Part shown: positions 1 through 13,000 of the stretch, piece by piece
Layout of the letters: each line of letters starts with the position of its first letter
How positions within the stretch are numbered: the stretch's first letter is position 1
Assembly (NCBI GenBank): GCA_025024175.1
Contig: QCXZ01000001.1
Span: forward strand, 10,540,001 to 10,604,000
DNA from: Rhyzopertha dominica
Lineage: Eukaryota; Arthropoda; Insecta; Coleoptera; Bostrichidae
Length of the DNA stretch: 64,000 bases
Reading direction: 5' to 3'
Position numbers and translations under genes: made by a program
The notes under the pieces: generated by a model
Told to the model about the DNA's origin: nothing
Database searches by the model: none
What the model saw: the letters and a program-made list of their open reading frames with translations, nothing else

Positions 1-203
1 TTGTTGATACGATTACACTCATCACTAGCTTGTAGTTTAGATGCTTCGATAATAGTTCATTTGTCCCTTCCAACATCTGTCAACTTGTCGGTCCGTTAAA
101 CGCAGTTTTTGCAAAGGTGTTTGTTGCTTTATCGCTTCGAAACTCATGTTATTTAACACACACCGCTTCTGGAAGAAATCTAAATCAATTTTGATAATTC
201 ACA
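1..203 (+). promoter_or_regulatory. Upstream region and 5'UTR of TFIIE alpha
   Basis: Non-coding sequence directly upstream of the TFIIE alpha start codon. I see no TATA box in a convincing position and no other gene. The promoter of the gene probably lies here and beyond the left edge of the window. Confidence 0.4.
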
Positions 204-1430
204 ATGACGGAAGAGCGCCTTGTGACTGAAATACCTAGCAGTTTGAAACAACTAGCTAGATTGGTAGTCAGGGGTTTCTACTCTATAGAAGATGCTTTGA
301 TCATTGATATGCTTGTGAGAAATCCATGCATGAAAGAAGATGATATATGTGAGCTGCTGAAATTCGAACGTAAAATGCTTCGAGCTAGAATAGCTACGTT
401 GAAAAACGACAAGTTTATTCAAATAAGATTAAGAATGGAGACAGGAGCTGACGGCAAAGCTCAGAAAGTGAACTATTACTTTATAAACTACAAGAGTTTT
501 GTTAACGTAGTCAAGTACAAATTAGACCTGATGAGAAAAAGACTGGAGACTGAGGAGAGGGACGCGACCAGTCGAGCGAGCTTCAAATGTCCGGGCTGTT
601 TCAAAACCTTCACGGATTTGGAAGCTGACCAACTGTTTGATTTTGTGACTAGTGAATTTCGCTGCACATATTGCCGCGAAGTGGTCGAGGAAGACCAATC
701 TGCACTGCCCAAGAAAGACTCTCGCTTGTTACTAGCAAAGTTTAATGAACAATTAGAGCCGTTGTACATATTACTGAGGGAAGTGGAAGGAATTAAATTA
801 GCTCCGGAAGTGCTAGAACCAGAACCGGTGGACATCAGCACCATACGAGGCATCGAAAAGAAACCACAACCAAATGCGACAGAGAGTTGGTCCGGAGAAG
901 CAACCAGAAACTTAGGGTTTATGGTTGAGGACACCAGGGTGGATATTACGATTGGGGAAGATAATTCTGCGGTGCAAAACAGACGCAAGGAACAACCCAT
1001 ATGGATGACGGAATCCACCGTCATGTCTAACGAATCACAGTTATTGGATGCCAGTAGATCTGCAACTGATTCCATTACGGATGGAACTTCAGATGGTGTT
1101 GCCAACGGACGTTCTGACGATATCATGAGTGTTTTGCTAGCACATGAAAAACGACCGACTAGCAACACGACGAACGCCATTAAAAACTTGGGTAATAATG
1201 ATTCCGACTCTAGTTCGGATGAGATGGCCGAAGTGAAGAATGAAGACAGTGGACTCGTTGATACAATGGACAGTGACGAGGAAGACGATACTGGTGTTCC
1301 AAGTGTCACTGTCGGTAATAAGACTTATAGTATTACGGATATTAATGACGCGATTATAGCGGAGATGACACAAGCTGAGAAAGAAGTCTATGTGCAAGTT
1401 TTCCAAGATTATTATTCACATATGATGTAG
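204..1430 (+). CDS. TfIIEalpha: Transcription initiation factor IIE subunit alpha
   Basis: A 408-residue protein in one uninterrupted coding exon, starting at a true ATG. TFIIE alpha pairs with TFIIE beta, joins the RNA polymerase II pre-initiation complex and recruits and stimulates TFIIH. The N-terminus has the winged-helix region (about residues 12-105, including LVVRGFYSIEDALIIDML). A zinc ribbon follows with cysteines at 129, 132, 154 and 157 (C-x2-C, 21 residues, C-x2-C). The C-terminal third is low-complexity and acidic (about 345-385, DSDSSSDE and DSDEEDD runs), as in the family, and it ends with a short conserved tail (EVYVQVFQDYY). The length fits animal TFIIE alpha. A 273-residue open frame on the other strand is only a shadow. 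The gene converges on the large DOCK gene, 1.7 kb away. Confidence 0.96.
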   Translation: MTEERLVTEIPSSLKQLARLVVRGFYSIEDALIIDMLVRNPCMKEDDICELLKFERKMLRARIATLKNDKFIQIRLRMETGADGKAQKVNYYFINYKSFVNVVKYKLDLMRKRLETEERDATSRASFKCPGCFKTFTDLEADQLFDFVTSEFRCTYCREVVEEDQSALPKKDSRLLLAKFNEQLEPLYILLREVEGIKLAPEVLEPEPVDISTIRGIEKKPQPNATESWSGEATRNLGFMVEDTRVDITIGEDNSAVQNRRKEQPIWMTESTVMSNESQLLDASRSATDSITDGTSDGVANGRSDDIMSVLLAHEKRPTSNTTNAIKNLGNNDSDSSSDEMAEVKNEDSGLVDTMDSDEEDDTGVPSVTVGNKTYSITDINDAIIAEMTQAEKEVYVQVFQDYYSHMM

Positions 1431-1499
1431 GTAGTTTATGAATTATTGGGATGGAATGATTGTGAGTTTATTTGGATTTTATGGAATTTGTGTTTTCTT

Positions 1500-1505
1500 A
1501 TTAAA
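1500..1505 (+). terminator. Candidate poly(A) signal of TFIIE alpha (ATTAAA)
   Basis: ATTAAA lies 70 bp after the TFIIE alpha stop codon, in AT-rich sequence. It is the first good variant poly(A) signal on the plus strand after the gene. The cleavage site is not visible. Confidence 0.4.
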
Positions 1506-3154
1506 TTTATAATCTTGAAATCTTTGTTTTACTTGCTTCAATTTTTTTACAAACAGCTCTAAAGTACATTTGTCAGTTAAAATACATTTGCTGTTAACAA
1601 TCGTCATCTACAGTCAAACATTTTAAGATTAAAGTAACATGAGTTGGCTCTTTTATGCAATAATTTTACGACAACAAATCTTGTAAATGTGTTTTGAAAC
1701 AACTCTACATTCAACAGAAGTTGATAACAGAGAATTTTAGAGAATTAATGCATTCATATTATAATCACTAAAATATACTTAGCTTCTATCATCAACACGC
1801 TCGATTTAAATTTTTTTGTTATGAGTTTTGAATTAGATTTTTACTAAATTTCAGTTTAATATATGATTTAAGATGATGACAACATGAAAAAAGCGTAAAA
1901 GCTTCTGGATGAGCCATTTTTGACCATGCTCAATAATGTGTTGATAATTCAGCACCATAGAGCAAGTATTTTGCTTTTTTCAATTACACTTTCATTTTTT
2001 CTTTGAGTAACACCATTTTGTTGCAGTAAAATAGCAATACATCAGTTGCTGTTTTATGCCAGATTCAAGAATTTACTAAAATCGCTGTTTACTTATTCTT
2101 TCCATTATCACTTATCATTAATCAGCATCCAGTAAGTACTTCACCTGCTGCTAAATAGAAACGGTAGAAGGCGTTGCTTTTATTTGATGCATTGAACTTC
2201 ATCAGATACCTCTTGAAGTTGTAATAGCTGAAATGTGTATAATATCAATCTACATACCAGTTTTCACTGCTTGTGCTTAATGAAGATAACAGTGCAGTGA
2301 AGGCTCTTTTTTATATATTCTCTACAGTCTTGATATGCCAATGTATCAAAAATGTAGAAATTTGTTACACTTATAGCACCACAGTTTCTAGGATTTTTTT
2401 TTAATAGAAAGCTGCCCCCATTACTGAATTTTCATTACCACCGTAATAGGAGTACTCTAACTTTGTAGTCCTATAATCACTGATAATCATTTGGAAGTAA
2501 AAAAGTAAAGTTCCAATCTATTCTAGTAAAATTATTATTAACTTTAATTTATTATTACGATGATATTTTGTTGACTGACATCTTTTACTTTTGAACACTA
2601 AGCTTCAATTATCATTAACTAAGTATAGTAAATATTTATTACATGATATTTGTTCATATAAACACACATTTGGCAAGTTTTTGTCAAGTTCTATGGGTTT
2701 CTTCGGGTTTGACACACACTGTCAGCATTTACTGTTGCGAGAGCTCTGTAATGTTCAAATAAAAGTCACCAAAACTCAAAAACATGCTACAGCGACAGCC
2801 TAACAAAATCTTTGGATATCTAAGTAATCTAACCCATCGAGGTAGGGGCATTTTTGCTGACCATGATATAGTCAGTTTTTTTAATTCAATTTATGTTTAT
2901 TTACTTACCTTTGATACCAGCACATTTTGTTCATACGGATAAAACAAAAATAGCAGGATCTCAAATACCATTTATTACCTTACACTACAATAGTACATTC
3001 ATAAATAGCAGTATAAAAAATCAGTGCAACATAAACAGATCAATATATAATTATCAATTCACCATTTTAAGGCAGCAGAATCATTATTTCTATACTTATG
3101 CGGACTGAAACAAAATAGAACACTAGAATCCCTACACTCAAGGTCCTAAACGCC
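1506..3154. other. Intergenic stretch between two convergent genes
   Basis: About 1.65 kb of AT-rich sequence between the 3' end of TFIIE alpha (+) and the stop codon of the DOCK gene (-). The short open frames here show no recognisable domain. Several TTTATT motifs near 2895-2975 read AATAAA on the minus strand and could end the DOCK transcript. I see no transposon ends. Confidence 0.5.
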
Positions 3155-6100
3155 TTACCTTGCAGTCACCACGACATTCTGTGGATTCACCAAAGGTTGA
3201 AGTCTCTCAGTGAAGCGTTTGTAGTTCCTGTCTAATTCTCTTTGGTAATCTCTTTGGTCTGAGCCTATCAAATTCTTGTTTTTCTTTAAGGCATCTTGAC
3301 ACCTGTAAAATCAAGAGTTTCGATTTTCTATCCCACAAATTTGGGTGAAAAATTCATACTTCTTCGAGAAATCCTTAAAACACAGTCTTAACTTGTTCTG
3401 GTGCTTAGTTAGCGGCTTCCCATCGCCAGGAAGGAATGTTAAAGCCATTTCTAGTGGCCCTTGATTAACGGTGGTCCCAATGCAGCCCTGCAGCACCATC
3501 TGAAGTATTTTTGGGTCCGGGGGTTCTTGCTGTGTGGCAGCCGATAACTCAGCTGTCTTTTTCTGTATGTCTTCAATTGCCACCTAAAACCATGCAATTT
3601 ATGACAGATCCTAAACAAAAATGAAGTGTTTATGATACCTCAATAGGTGTTAGAGTTATTTGTGTCCTGTGAACAACTTGAATCCTGGTTTTGACGTAAG
3701 GGAAGTGTACAGCCGTTGTTAGGATGGTTTTTCTCTTGTATTGCTCATGGAGTTCACCGTGTGCTCTTCCAGTCATCGTGAAGGGTGTAGCATAAACAAA
3801 TCTTTCTGTTTTAGGCAAGGAAATTAGATAATGGAACATAATTTTAAAGTAATTCACTTACTAATGTTAAAATTTTTGTCGAAATGCGTCTGTCGGTATC
3901 TTAATTCATACTGCTCAAAGTAAGGCTCTACATAAGTTATTTGTATGTAAGCCTTTTCCAGATCTAAGCTAGACACATCTACCATATTTGAGTCTTTTAT
4001 TATCACGACATTTTCAGATCCAAAGCGTTCCGCATAGAAGTTCTAAAAGAAATTGTAATTTTCTTGAATAAATGAATGAATGAATTAATTAATTAATTAC
4101 CTCCAATCGACTAAATATTTCGGGCAGCTTTGTCAAAGTTGGCTCTTTATAAATGAACTCGGTTCCATCTAGATCATCGAACTTTGGTCCATAAAAACCC
4201 ACCCTGAAGTAAGTGCCAAACACCCTTTTCCCTTGCAACTGATCAATTCGTGTATAGGCATCGTGGAGTTTTCTACACAACCAAAATTTACCCAAGTTTC
4301 ACTTGCCAAAGTTTACCAACTTACCCATGTATGTTAGCCAGCTTCTTAAAATCTCTGTTATGTTCAGCAATCGGTATCAACACTCTGTAAATATCGTTCA
4401 TGGGTTCGTACATGGCGGCAGCATGAAAGCTACTAGCGGCATGCTCCAGCAGGCCTAAAAGCCCAGCCTCGGTGAAATGAGACCCCAAACAACCACCCTC
4501 CCTTTCGGGGCTGAGAACATCATCCGAAACGGCACTTTCCTCAAGTACGTTAGGTGTCACCCTTTCTAAAGCGGCTGCACCCACCGGTAGGTGAGGGAGG
4601 GATTCAAGCATGACTAGATATTCAGCTACGAGAGCGGCCGAGTGGACGAGGCACATCCCAGCTTCGCAATGATTGCCTCGTTCCATGTGTTTCTAAAAAC
4701 ATGTCAAATTCATATTCGCGCCATAACATTTACATTTGAATCCTAATTTTTCTAGGTTATACACCAAAACGTACAAAAATAAATGGGTAGTTCCCACCAA
4801 ATTTCGAAATACATGCCTTTCAGATTTAACAAAGTCCATTATTGTGGCTACAAGTTATCATATTATGTGTACATAAAAAAATAACATATATTTAACGATC
4901 CGATAACCATTTGCTCGCTATATCCCAAGCTCCAAACTGAAATATTTTTTCATGTTTAACTATTTCTCAAATAAAATTAATTGCATGATTTGCTAATTGT
5001 TAAAAATACTTTTTTTTTCTAACATTGTTAATTTGTAATAAAAAGTAAAGAATAATTTTTTAAATATTTTTTTACATGTGTACAATAAAAAAGAATGATT
5101 CCCTCACCCATTCTTATAATGGATGATTTATGAATGTACTTTTAATAATACATCAACACTTCCATTGGTTATGGATAGATGGCAGCTTTTAAATAAAGTC
5201 TAAGCTTAAGTAGCGCAACTATTCACCATGTTTGGGATCTTTCAATGCGTCAAATTCAAAAGTTGTCCGTATTGCTAGAGGATGCAAATATTTTATAGTA
5301 GTTAATCAATTTTTTTCATTGTTTTAACCACCGTCCTTTTTCCTATGAAAAAATCAATTAACACAAAAATAAAAATTCAAGGAAAAGTTTTTAGTGTAAG
5401 TTATTTTTATTTGAGTTTTATTTCATCATTTCCTCATTTTCATTTGTACTTGGGCAATTACGAATTATGAGAAAATAATTTTTTGACAGGGTTAGCTTGG
5501 CTTGTTTGTTTCTTTACTTAAGGTAATCCTTGCTAAATTATGGTTTTCGCGCTTTAAGAATGGCCATCAGTCTGTAGAAGATGATCCTATTGCCGGTAGA
5601 TGGTGAAGACCATGCGCATCACATTTTGTGATCATCAAGGCATTGTTCTTTATGAATTTGTTCCCTATAGATAGTTTGTGTTCGTTATATACGAATGCAT
5701 TTGCATAACAATGTGCCAGTCTACACCAACATCCTTGTGAGTCAGTCAGTCCTGGTAGACCCCCTACATTTGCCTGATGTGGCCCCAGCTGACTTCATGC
5801 TACACATGAAAGTCAAATCTGCTCTAAAGGGGGACCGTTTTGAGGATGTGACATCAATGCAAGCAAATGTGACGGCAATTCTAATCACAGATTTTTTTAA
5901 TGCATTCCAGAGCCTTTACAAGTGTGAATGAGTAGCGAGAGGAGGGATGTATGTGCAAAACTAACAAGTAAATAAATTTTTTATTGTTAACAGGTATTTT
6001 ATTTGGTGGCAGTCCTGGAATTTATTGAACCAATTGTGTATATGCACCCCGTTTAGTATAAAAGTATGGACATGTTAAAGTCATCACTCTAAGATAACGT

Positions 6101-7034
6101 CAATACCATACACTATTGCCAAAAGTATTTTGTAGTTTAAAGGAAGAAACATCGCTAACACAGTTTTACCCAACACATATCTTTGATATTAGTTCCATCA
6201 GGAAAAGACATACCACTGTGAGTAAGTACCAATTAAAGTAAAGTTTGCTATAAGTAATTATATCTGCAACATTAACCTTTCTTTGTGATTCTCATTATAA
6301 CAGTTAATAATGTAGGAAAAAATATATTGAAAACCAAAATAAGATTTTCTATAGAAATGTGGTTGTATCTTTGAAAGTTCAAGAATTGCTTGTAAAAGTC
6401 ATTCCCTCACATAACACGTTATTTGTCCACTCCTAAGTTTTTACATACCATCATAATACATACACAATTGAAGTTTAGTAATATAGGTACTATGAAATTC
6501 ACAAAAAATAATTACTAATTCATTTCAATATTTTTTTATGAATATATGAAGACCAAATTTCGGGATTACACGAGAACTACCCATACATGCATTAGTTTGT
6601 TTTATGTAACTCTTAAATCTACAATTAAATTTAATTCTGATTAGCACTAATATGTTAAAAAATGAATATTCCATCACAAAGAACAATAAAACAACAAAAA
6701 TCAGTCTTACCTGTGCCATGTTGGCCAACCAAGTAAGCCTCAAATCCGGGGAATTCTGATAACCTTTGGCAATCCTGTACATTAGATCTAGCAGCATTTC
6801 CGGATCTTCTTGGAACTCCTTCATCTTGATCGTGTCCGACAGAATCATGTGCAAATTGAAGACCAAATCACGCACTTGTTCGGGAAAGGTGGTTTCTTGC
6901 AATTCAGCATCTCTCTCGCCATACTCTAAAATTGTTTTGAGCGATCTGCGCAAAGAATCATCACTAAAAGAGGCGGAGGTTCCCACCAGGGAACTTAGCG
7001 ACATGGTTACTTGCATTTTGACGCGTGCAAAGTT
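3155..7034 (-). other. DHR2 catalytic-domain exons of the DOCK gene
   Basis: The last seven exons carry the GTPase-binding DHR2 domain. Recognisable landmarks are [72 protein letters not shown] and [19 protein letters not shown]. All are typical of DOCK6/7/8 DHR2. The final exon reads [17 protein letters not shown] and ends at TAA (3157-3155). The 2-kb intron between 4692 and 6711 holds a mariner remnant. The domain looks intact, so the exchange activity is probably preserved. Confidence 0.92.
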
Positions 7035-10000
7035 CTGAAAATGGCGTTTCTAAGTATGAATCGTGTTTTTTACATGATTTGCTTACATTTCCGATTTGGA
7101 AAGTTTGTCGCATTAGCAGATAGAGGGACGCAGCCGCCTGGGATCGCACAGATGCTATATTTGATCCGCAATGTTTTAGGAGCAATAGGCAAAGATCGGC
7201 ACAATGGTCGCTTTCTTCATCAAAAAGAGCACTGTGGAACTATACAAAAAAATTAAGTCCAGACCATTTCTGATGAAATTTAAATACCTTAAAGACGAGG
7301 CTTCTTTGCGATGCGAATAGATGTGGTAAAACTGTGGTGCTTTGATTTTTCCCGAGGGCGTGTAGCAAAACTGACAACGCAAGACCTATTAGATGCTGCT
7401 GGGAATCCCACTGCGCAACTACAGCTATGCAACGCTCTAGAGTGTCTAAGATAATGAACGAAGCCTCAGTAGATAAATGGCCTTCCAAATAAACATCGTT
7501 TAAAACATTTTCCTTCGGACNTTCCTGACCATCATAACTTGGCCTACAGCAACATTATTATCATTATTNTTATACATACATAAAATATGCTTACATAATT
7601 TCTAACTAATCTAATTATCAAACTACTATAATTCTATATATCAATGAGAAAGGAATCGAAAGCTAACACTAAAAAAAAGGTAAACAAATAAAGACAAATA
7701 CATATTTTCTTATTCTGGCCCACGAAGCAGCAAATACTGGTATGATGCAGGCAGGTTAGTCGTCCATAACTTCATAAAGATCTCTGTTGTATTATCCAAG
7801 CTTTTGCTTTTCTTTTGGAAATCTGCACTGAATCACTTTGCCTAATGTGTTGAGGAAGTTTGTTATAATCTGCCATCACTTAATGTGCAACCATACACTT
7901 CCCTTTATTGGTTGACACTGTCGGCACAAACACAGCGTCATGCTCCCTAGTATTATAACTGTTTATATCAGATGTATAAGTAACAACAAGTAACAAAAAG
8001 TGTTTGCGAGCACCGACCCCATATTGGCAGCTGTATGTCATATTGCTGAGTATAAGTGAGTTATATATTATCTCAGATGCTCTTACCGTAATGGTAGAGC
8101 ATGTACGTATTGCATCAATTATAGGGCATATTTTTTCCATAACTTTCTTAAGATGTGGTGCCCAGCTAAGTTTTTCGTCTATCGTTAGTCCAAGATAAGT
8201 AGTCTGTTTGACTCGATTAGAGTTTATTTGCACATTCAAGGAAATGTAATTCTTATTCTTTTGTTTGAACACCATGTAGGTAGTCTTGCTTACATTTATG
8301 CACAGAGTAGGTTAAACCATAGCCAGTTTGGAAAAATTTCTATATCTTTGTCAATGACATCTTGTTTTACAATCCCAGTGTGTCCAAATACAGCAACATT
8401 GTGTCATCTGCATATATTGTCTAATGTACTTTTAGTTCAGCATTATTTAAATTCTGTGTATAAATAATAATACTCTTTATTGTCCAACGGTATACACCAA
8501 TTACAGGACATTTATTCTATAAGTACAGACAAACAGACAATATAAAATTACCCTACAAAGCAAACCCCACTCAACAACTGTCTACGTGATACAAAATTAA
8601 TATTGCCAAAGTTTCCATAACAATTAAATTATTGCACATGAGATTCACGGGAGCCCTCGTCATAATAGTACTCTTATCCACAGTACAATAAAAAAGCAGT
8701 GTATGTCTGCTAGAAATACGCGGAATACAGAAATTAATTTTAGGCAGTAGCAAAGAACAATCAATGTTATTATGTAATAGATCATAAAGAAATGCTATAC
8801 TTATTTTAACTATTCTATCTTCTTTTATTTTGTTGGAGTTATTTTTTTTATATATACGTATTTTTTTCTTCTTTTGCTGGTTTACTCCAAATATTAAAAC
8901 TATATTCTTTTATGCGACGTTTCGGTGGATAATTTTCCACCTTTTTCAAGCTTTTATTATTTTTTCTACTTTATAATACAATTCTGAAATTATAAAACAT
9001 ATATCTTTGATAATGAAATACTATAAAAATGATAGAATCTAAATTAATTATAATAATTTAATTACCTATATTATATGTATCATATTCTGTTGTGGTTATT
9101 AAAATAATTTTATGCTTTTATTTCTTTTTTGGTTTATTTTTGATTTTGTCAGTGTCACTGTCATGTATTTAATTGAAATTTTTGTAGTTGTTTTTATACA
9201 CTGTTTCCAAATTTTGAATTTATCGTTTTATTTGGTGGGTTATTTATCTGTTAATTTTAATTATTATTAGATAATATTGTGGTATATACTACTAAGTCCT
9301 TGTATATCATTTCTGTTATTTACTGTTTTATTTATGTTTTTCTGTATGTGTATCATTTCTAGTAATAATCTTTTCTGTGTGTGTTTTTCTGTTGTTATTA
9401 TTTTTGTATTATTAGGTTCGAAATCAAACATATTTAATAGAGCACCATGCTTTATACCCCTCACAAGGTATACACCATATATTTTAAAAAACAAATACTT
9501 TAAGAACCGTCTCTGTACCCTTTCTAATGCCTGTATATAATAACTATAAATTGGATAATAGATCAGTGCTCCATACTAAATTTTAGATAATACCCATACA
9601 CTCCAATCTGAATTAGTGTATGAATTAGAATGCCATGACCCAGTGTGTTAAAAGCTTTCTCTAGATCCACTGAAACAGCTACAACATAAAGTCCCACATA
9701 CAGAGCACTCAAAATATGTCCTGTCACATCCACTACAGCAGATTGAGTCGCTGTGGGTTGATCATTTGACAGGTCACTTGGATCCTCCTTAAAAATCGGG
9801 CAAATAACAGCAGTTTTGAGTTCGTCTGGGAACGTTTCACTTTCAAAGCATTTATAATGCCCGTGGTAAGTGGCTCAACAACAACCAGTACTACATGTTT
9901 GACAACCTGAGGTGAAATTCTGTCGAGCCCAGCAACTGTGTTCCTAATTCTTGGACGACTTTATATACTTCTTCCTGTGTTGCGGGAGTAAGCATCATAG

Positions 10001-13000
10001 AACTGTGGTTCCTTGAGGGATAAAAGGTTACAGCTAGTTGTGTACCATTAGACGACCTTATTTCTTTAACTAACTTTTCTACTTTTATAAAGAAGCTATT
10101 TAAGTTGTCCGCCATATGTTTATTATCAGTAATTATAGATCCATTAATATGCAACCCTTTAATGGTTTTACCATCTTTGTTTATATTGCTATTTAAGGCA
10201 TCTATGATATAATTCCAAAATTGTTATTACTGATTGCATTAGCCCTAGTTATTAGTTAAGATAAGATTCTTTTGCTTCTTTTACCAGGTAGTTTACTTTA
10301 TTTTTATGAGATACATATCTGGCTCCTAGATTCTGGTTATTTAGGGGATTTTACTTCCACATCCAACGGATGGGAAGTATTGTATCGCGAAAAAAAATTT
10401 CAAACATTTTTATTTGCTCATTCGCATTAAAATGGTCGAAAACGTAAAAAAAACAAAATTAGGGCAAAAAAAAATTCATGTCTGTGTGTGTGTCTGTGGT
10501 TTTGTTTGTGGACATAATAACTTTCGAAAGACTTAATATATGAACTTGAAAATTGGCAAACGTATAGATCTCAACTAACCAAAGCGACCTATTGTTTTTG
10601 GGGTAAGTAGGGTATCGGGAAGGGGGTAAAATAGGGGAGTAACTACCCTTTTTGCAAATTTTTATTTTTTTTCCTTTTAGTATGTGATTAGTAGTATAAC
10701 TGCGAGTATTATTCGCCCTTATAAATTATCGGTGCAGCAAATTGTTTAGAAGATATTAGCAAAAAAGCGCGACTTAACGAAAACGCTTTTTCCGAAATAT
10801 CTCCGAATATATTTAATATATTCAAAAAATGAAAATACCATCAGATAGGAAATAAAATTTCTCAAAAAAAGTGTCAGAAAATTTATCCAAAATTTTGATA
10901 TTTTCGAAATAATTCCAAAAAACGTATTTTGGTCACTGTTCGTACGATTTTTTTAAAATTTTGGTATTATATAGGAAACCAAATTTCTGATCGGAAAGCA
11001 CTCTTGCAATTTTTTTGTTAAGTTAATGCTTTTCGAGTTTTTTGGAAAAAAACAGATTTCAAAAATTTATGTATTTTTGCTATCACAAGGACCGTTTGTC
11101 TTAGAAAAAATGTGTAGAAAGAATAAATGCTCAAACTAATCGTATAGTATAATCGTATAATTTACAGCGGTTTTTGTTAGTACAAGAACCTTCGTCTAAT
11201 CTTAATTTCACCTATTATTCTGCTGTTAATCCATCGAGCTTCTCTAGTGCAGAAGGCTGTCGCAGTGTTTTTCATGTACTGCGTCAGCTACAACGTGTTT
11301 ATTGTTTTTGTTATTCCCAGCTGGTGTCTTTATCGATGTGAGTGTCCTTACTTTGGTGCTATCTTTATGATAAGCTTTTCCTTCGGCTTAATAAAGCCGC
11401 AAAGGGTCTCTAATAGTTGAATTTGCCTTCGTAAATCGTGGATGATGACATCTTTCTGTTGGATTATGTAGCAAAAAGTTTGTTTGATGGATTTTCCTTG
11501 AGTTCTGTATAAAAAGATTAATTCACCTCCGTGTCATCGGTGGTTTCGTCGTCCGTGATTTTACAACATTGAATTTCGTTATCATTGAGAAATTTTGCAC
11601 CATAGTATTGAGCAAAACTTGGGTGAAACACATTTGAACATGTTACACATTTAACTGANCTTTTTAAGTTAGTCCTTTCACATGCTGCTGAATTTGAGGT
11701 ACCCGCACTACCCGCCATCTTGAACTTGATCTAAATGTAAACAATTGTTTCTTGTAACACATGAATTAAATTTATTATTATTAAACAATGGAATGTTAGG
11801 CCATCAGAGGTGGGTCCAACGAAGGCAGTTCTCCATTCCAGGCAAACCCATTCATAGTCGATGCTCTTTTTAGTTACAAGTTTCATTGGTTTTAATTCCA
11901 CAAAGTGTTTTTCAACATTACCACTTAATTCATCCCAAAACTATGATTAAAATTAACATACCTGTACGCCATTTGCTCCTTCCTCCACCTGAGCTTCTCC
12001 GTGGTTCCCCCAGCCCCCTTCCTCCTCTGCATCATCTCCCTGGCGGAGCCCTGCCCCAAAATGATGTCTTCTAAGCGCGATTTCACATCCTGGTTCTGGG
12101 TGTGCGTGTAACCGGTCGGTGGTGGCGCTTTCGTCTTTGGTCTGTATTCGAAACATGCCGTGCAGGCGTCTAGAAGATGGAGTAGCGTGGCCAAACGGGT
12201 GGCGGTTAATTCACCTATCCATTGTAAGAGAGATTCACGTTCGACGTTTTTTAACACCCACAAGACGCAGGTCAGCAGGTTTCTGGTTACTTCAGCTGTT
12301 AAACCCGTCTTGCGCTGCTGTAATTAGAAAATGTAGTGATACTCATGTTTTGGCAAGATGAGAATTATTCTATAGTTAGGGAATCGTTAAAAAGAAGTTT
12401 TGCACTAATGCAGAAACCTGTGTATGGTTTTCGGTAGCGTTAACTGATTTTACTAATAATAAAAATAAATTTTATTAAGCACTACATGTGATAACAGATA
12501 CAGCTAAACACAAATTAAGTAAACAAATATTCAAACAATAAACAAATTACGAAATATTTGAACAATAGAGAGTCCTAAAAGAGAGTCCTCGGTAAAACCA
12601 ATTTTCAGAATTTCCTAGTACATACATTGCAGTTTAGTGCACACTAATACATCACAAGCAAGCAAAAAAACAACAAAATTTTCAAAATGTAACAACTAAA
12701 TCATATATATGTTGTTAATGTACCTAAAGTTGTACTGACTGCTCCTGCAATAAAGTGCGCAACAGTTTTTCTTTAAAAGTATGTGACATAGTGCTATCAG
12801 TAAACAATGTGCTATATTTGTTTAAAATTTTTAAAAACTGGCTTCATATTTTTCCGTTCTATGTACAGGAATTGGGTATTATCACTTTTTTTGAAAATTA
12901 CGTAAAATGAATCTTGAAGTGCATATATATTGTACGACATATTAAAAAAAAACAAAAAAATATTTCTAGGTAGAGAATTTCAGGTCTGAAATTTGAATCT

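Noticed and set aside
488..1309. 273-codon open frame on the minus strand
   Set aside because: It is antisense to TFIIE alpha and has no domain. Codon bias of the real gene creates it.
2591..3108. Two 70-codon plus-strand frames
   Set aside because: They have biased AT-driven composition and no domain, and lie in the intergenic gap.
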